NCBI GenBank assembly: GCA_000149265.1
Contig: CH002344.1
Location: 2,644,357-2,708,356 of the forward strand
Source of the DNA: Ciona savignyi
Lineage: Eukaryota; Chordata; Ascidiacea; Phlebobranchia; Cionidae
Reading direction: 5' to 3'
DNA: 64,000 nt
Shown piece by piece: positions 62,802 to 64,000 of the stretch. Positions within the stretch are counted from its first letter, which is position 1. Each line of letters begins with the position of its first letter. The position numbers were made by a program, and so were the translations under genes. Below the pieces are notes generated by a model, which saw nothing but the letters and a program-made list of their open reading frames with translations, had not been told where the DNA came from and searched no databases.

Positions 62802-63752
62802 GTATTGGTTTGTTTGTATTTTAAACTAAGACTTTTTTTTATGCGTTAGTATCAGGAAGTTTTTATTTTAACCGATAAGCCCTTCGGTATGCGTTAGTAT
62901 TAGTGCACATAATGTCCGGCCCGATGGTCTAGCGGTTAAGTGCGTCGCCTTTCAATCGAAAGGTTGCAGGTGCGAAACTGGTCGCTAGCTAGACGGTTGT
63001 GTCCTTGGGCAAGGCACTTTTAGGACATTGCCTGAACCCAGCGGATTAATGGGTTCTACCAAATTGAAGGAACGTGTCTATCATATACAACACACTGCAA
63101 TAGCTCCGGTAACCCGACGATGGGCGCGAGGTGATCTGACGATTGCCCGTGTGATAACCCCCTAGGTTTTCCCATTCACGGGGATAAACATGAATATCCT
63201 ATTCCTCGGGGATAAACATGAATATCCTATCCTCCTTCTATCCTATCCTAATCTACCTTAGTATCAGTATCTTTTTAATTTAACAGATAAGCCCTTCGGC
63301 TACTATATTGGATTACACTACAATGGAAATGAGTACGTTTGGTCGGACATGACACCACTTGATCCCAATGTAACGTATTGGGCTCACAATAAACCCACAA
63401 ACGAGAACTGCGTGGTAATGGGAAGAGAAAGGTCTAAAGATGTCTTATTCAAATGGCAAGACACACGTTGCAACAAAAAATTTCGTTATATATGCCAACG
63501 CACCATCTGTAAGTACAGTTTAAATGCCCATTATTTGATATTAAAACACCTACAAAAACACCAAATATATAAAAACGATAACAACAGATATTCCAACAAC
63601 ACAATCGACTTCATTGACCACAAAGGCAAGGGTTTCTACAAGTTCCTTTACAATTGGGTTAAACCTCACAATCTCCACTGCCGGGCTTGCATTCACCACT
63701 AATCAATATAACAACCAAGGAAGTGTGTCCACCAGTGTAATTCTTACTACTG
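62591..63752 (+). CDS. Secreted C-type lectin-like protein, 5' part of gene (truncated by window)
   Basis: Exons 62591-62801, 63287-63508 and 63588-63752 join in frame, all introns phase 1. Signal peptide MKLCLVILLCCASATA, then a C-type lectin-like domain: GNYEYFVGSQKGKFEDAERKC opens the fold; YYIGLHYN, then W-x-D and YWAHNKPTNENCVVM form the core; FKWQDTRCNKKFRYICQ closes it. A Thr/Ser-rich stalk follows. The position of the EPN/QPD sugar-specificity motif reads KPT, so classic calcium-dependent mannose or galactose binding is doubtful. Likely extracellular or cell-surface recognition, perhaps immune; that is inference. The gene continues beyond the window, as exon 3 ends at a good donor. 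Confidence 0.88.
62915..63255 (+). repeat. SINE-B, full length, in lectin intron 1
   Basis: GGCCCGATGGTCTAGCGGTT, AAGTGCGTCGCCTTTCAATC, GAAAGGTTGCAGGTGCGAAA, body, then a doubled GGGGATAAACATGAATATCC and TCCTTCTATCCTATCCTAAT tail. The best preserved copy in the window. Confidence 0.9.
63287..63508 (+). CDS. Lectin exon 2: core and C-terminal half of the lectin domain
   Basis: Acceptor tttttaatttaacag; split Asp, KPFGYYIGLHYNGNEYVWSD, then through YWAHNKPTNENC to WQDTRCNKKFRYICQRTI; donor ATCT|GTAAGT. The paired cysteines (NC, RC and YICQ) and W-x-D are in the expected order. The intron before it carries a SINE flanked by a copy of this acceptor region. Confidence 0.9.
63588..63752 (+). CDS. 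Lectin exon 3: Thr/Ser-rich stalk
   Basis: Acceptor gataacaacag (weak pyrimidine tract), split Tyr, IPTTQSTSLTTKARVSTSSF, then a Thr/Ser/Asn-rich stretch to SVSTSVILTT and a split Gly; donor ACTG|GTAAGT. Phase 1 to phase 1, 165 nt. Such segments are commonly O-glycosylated stalks. This frame differs from the long open frame that runs through exon 2 into the intron. Confidence 0.72.
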
Positions 63753-63757
63753 GTAAG

Positions 63758-63990
63758 TTTAAATACAGTTAACTTTAAACAAAACTCTTATTTGGTACAA
63801 ACAAAATGAGCTACTAGGCAGATTTGCAAACGAGTCTCTCTTTTATACTATAGGCAGATTTGCAAACGAGTCTCTAAACTTTTAACAAAGTTTAAATGCA
63901 GTTAACTTTAACAAAGTTAAAATACGGATAAATTTTAACATAGTTTAAATACAGTCAACTTTAAACAAAGTTTAAATACAGTTAACTTTT
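63758..63990. repeat. Short tandem repeats after lectin exon 3
   Basis: About five or six copies of a 25-30-bp unit built on GTTTAAATACAGTTAACTTT, plus two copies of TAGGCAGATTTGCAAACGAG in the middle. The array continues to the window edge. Confidence 0.8.
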
Positions 63991-64000
63991 AACTTATATT

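Overview
The window is eukaryotic nuclear DNA from an animal. Every real gene is split into short exons with GT-AG introns, and the intergenic DNA is full of tRNA-like SINEs. The gene set (polybromo/PBRM1, one FoxP factor, SPT4 and a secreted C-type lectin) and the compact layout suggest an invertebrate deuterostome, most likely an ascidian tunicate such as Ciona. The species is inferred, not proved.

Layout. (1) 1-6686, plus strand: the 3' part of a PBRM1-like gene, nine exons from the BAH2 region through an HMG box to the conserved C-terminus and stop. (2) 7359-34588, minus strand: a FoxP gene, convergent with PBRM1, with all coding exons reconstructed: Gln-rich N-terminus, C2H2 finger, leucine zipper and forkhead domain, about 898 aa. 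(3) 34589-48775: about 14 kb with no supported gene and many SINEs. (4) 48776-54538, minus strand: a complete four-exon SPT4 gene (122 aa) whose introns hold two hAT-type elements and several SINEs. (5) 54539-62590: no supported gene, with a tandem duplication of a unit of about 2.1 kb. (6) 62591 to the right edge, plus strand: the first three exons of a secreted C-type lectin-like gene with a Thr/Ser-rich stalk, running out of the window.

Main discovery. The FoxP gene has two versions of the exon that encodes the recognition helix and second half of the forkhead domain. The canonical exon is 9615-9736 and the alternative is 9160-9314. Both enter in phase 0 and leave in phase 2, so exactly one must be used. 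The alternative exon replaces the base-contacting Asn and His (NAVRHN becomes SAIRTN) and adds an AT-hook-like KRGRPRK. This is a mutually exclusive DNA-binding switch like the one I recall for the vertebrate FOXP1 embryonic stem cell isoform and for alternative forkhead exons in Drosophila FoxP.

Exon limits were set by hand from splice signals, reading-frame continuity and family similarity. No search, transcript or alignment was available.
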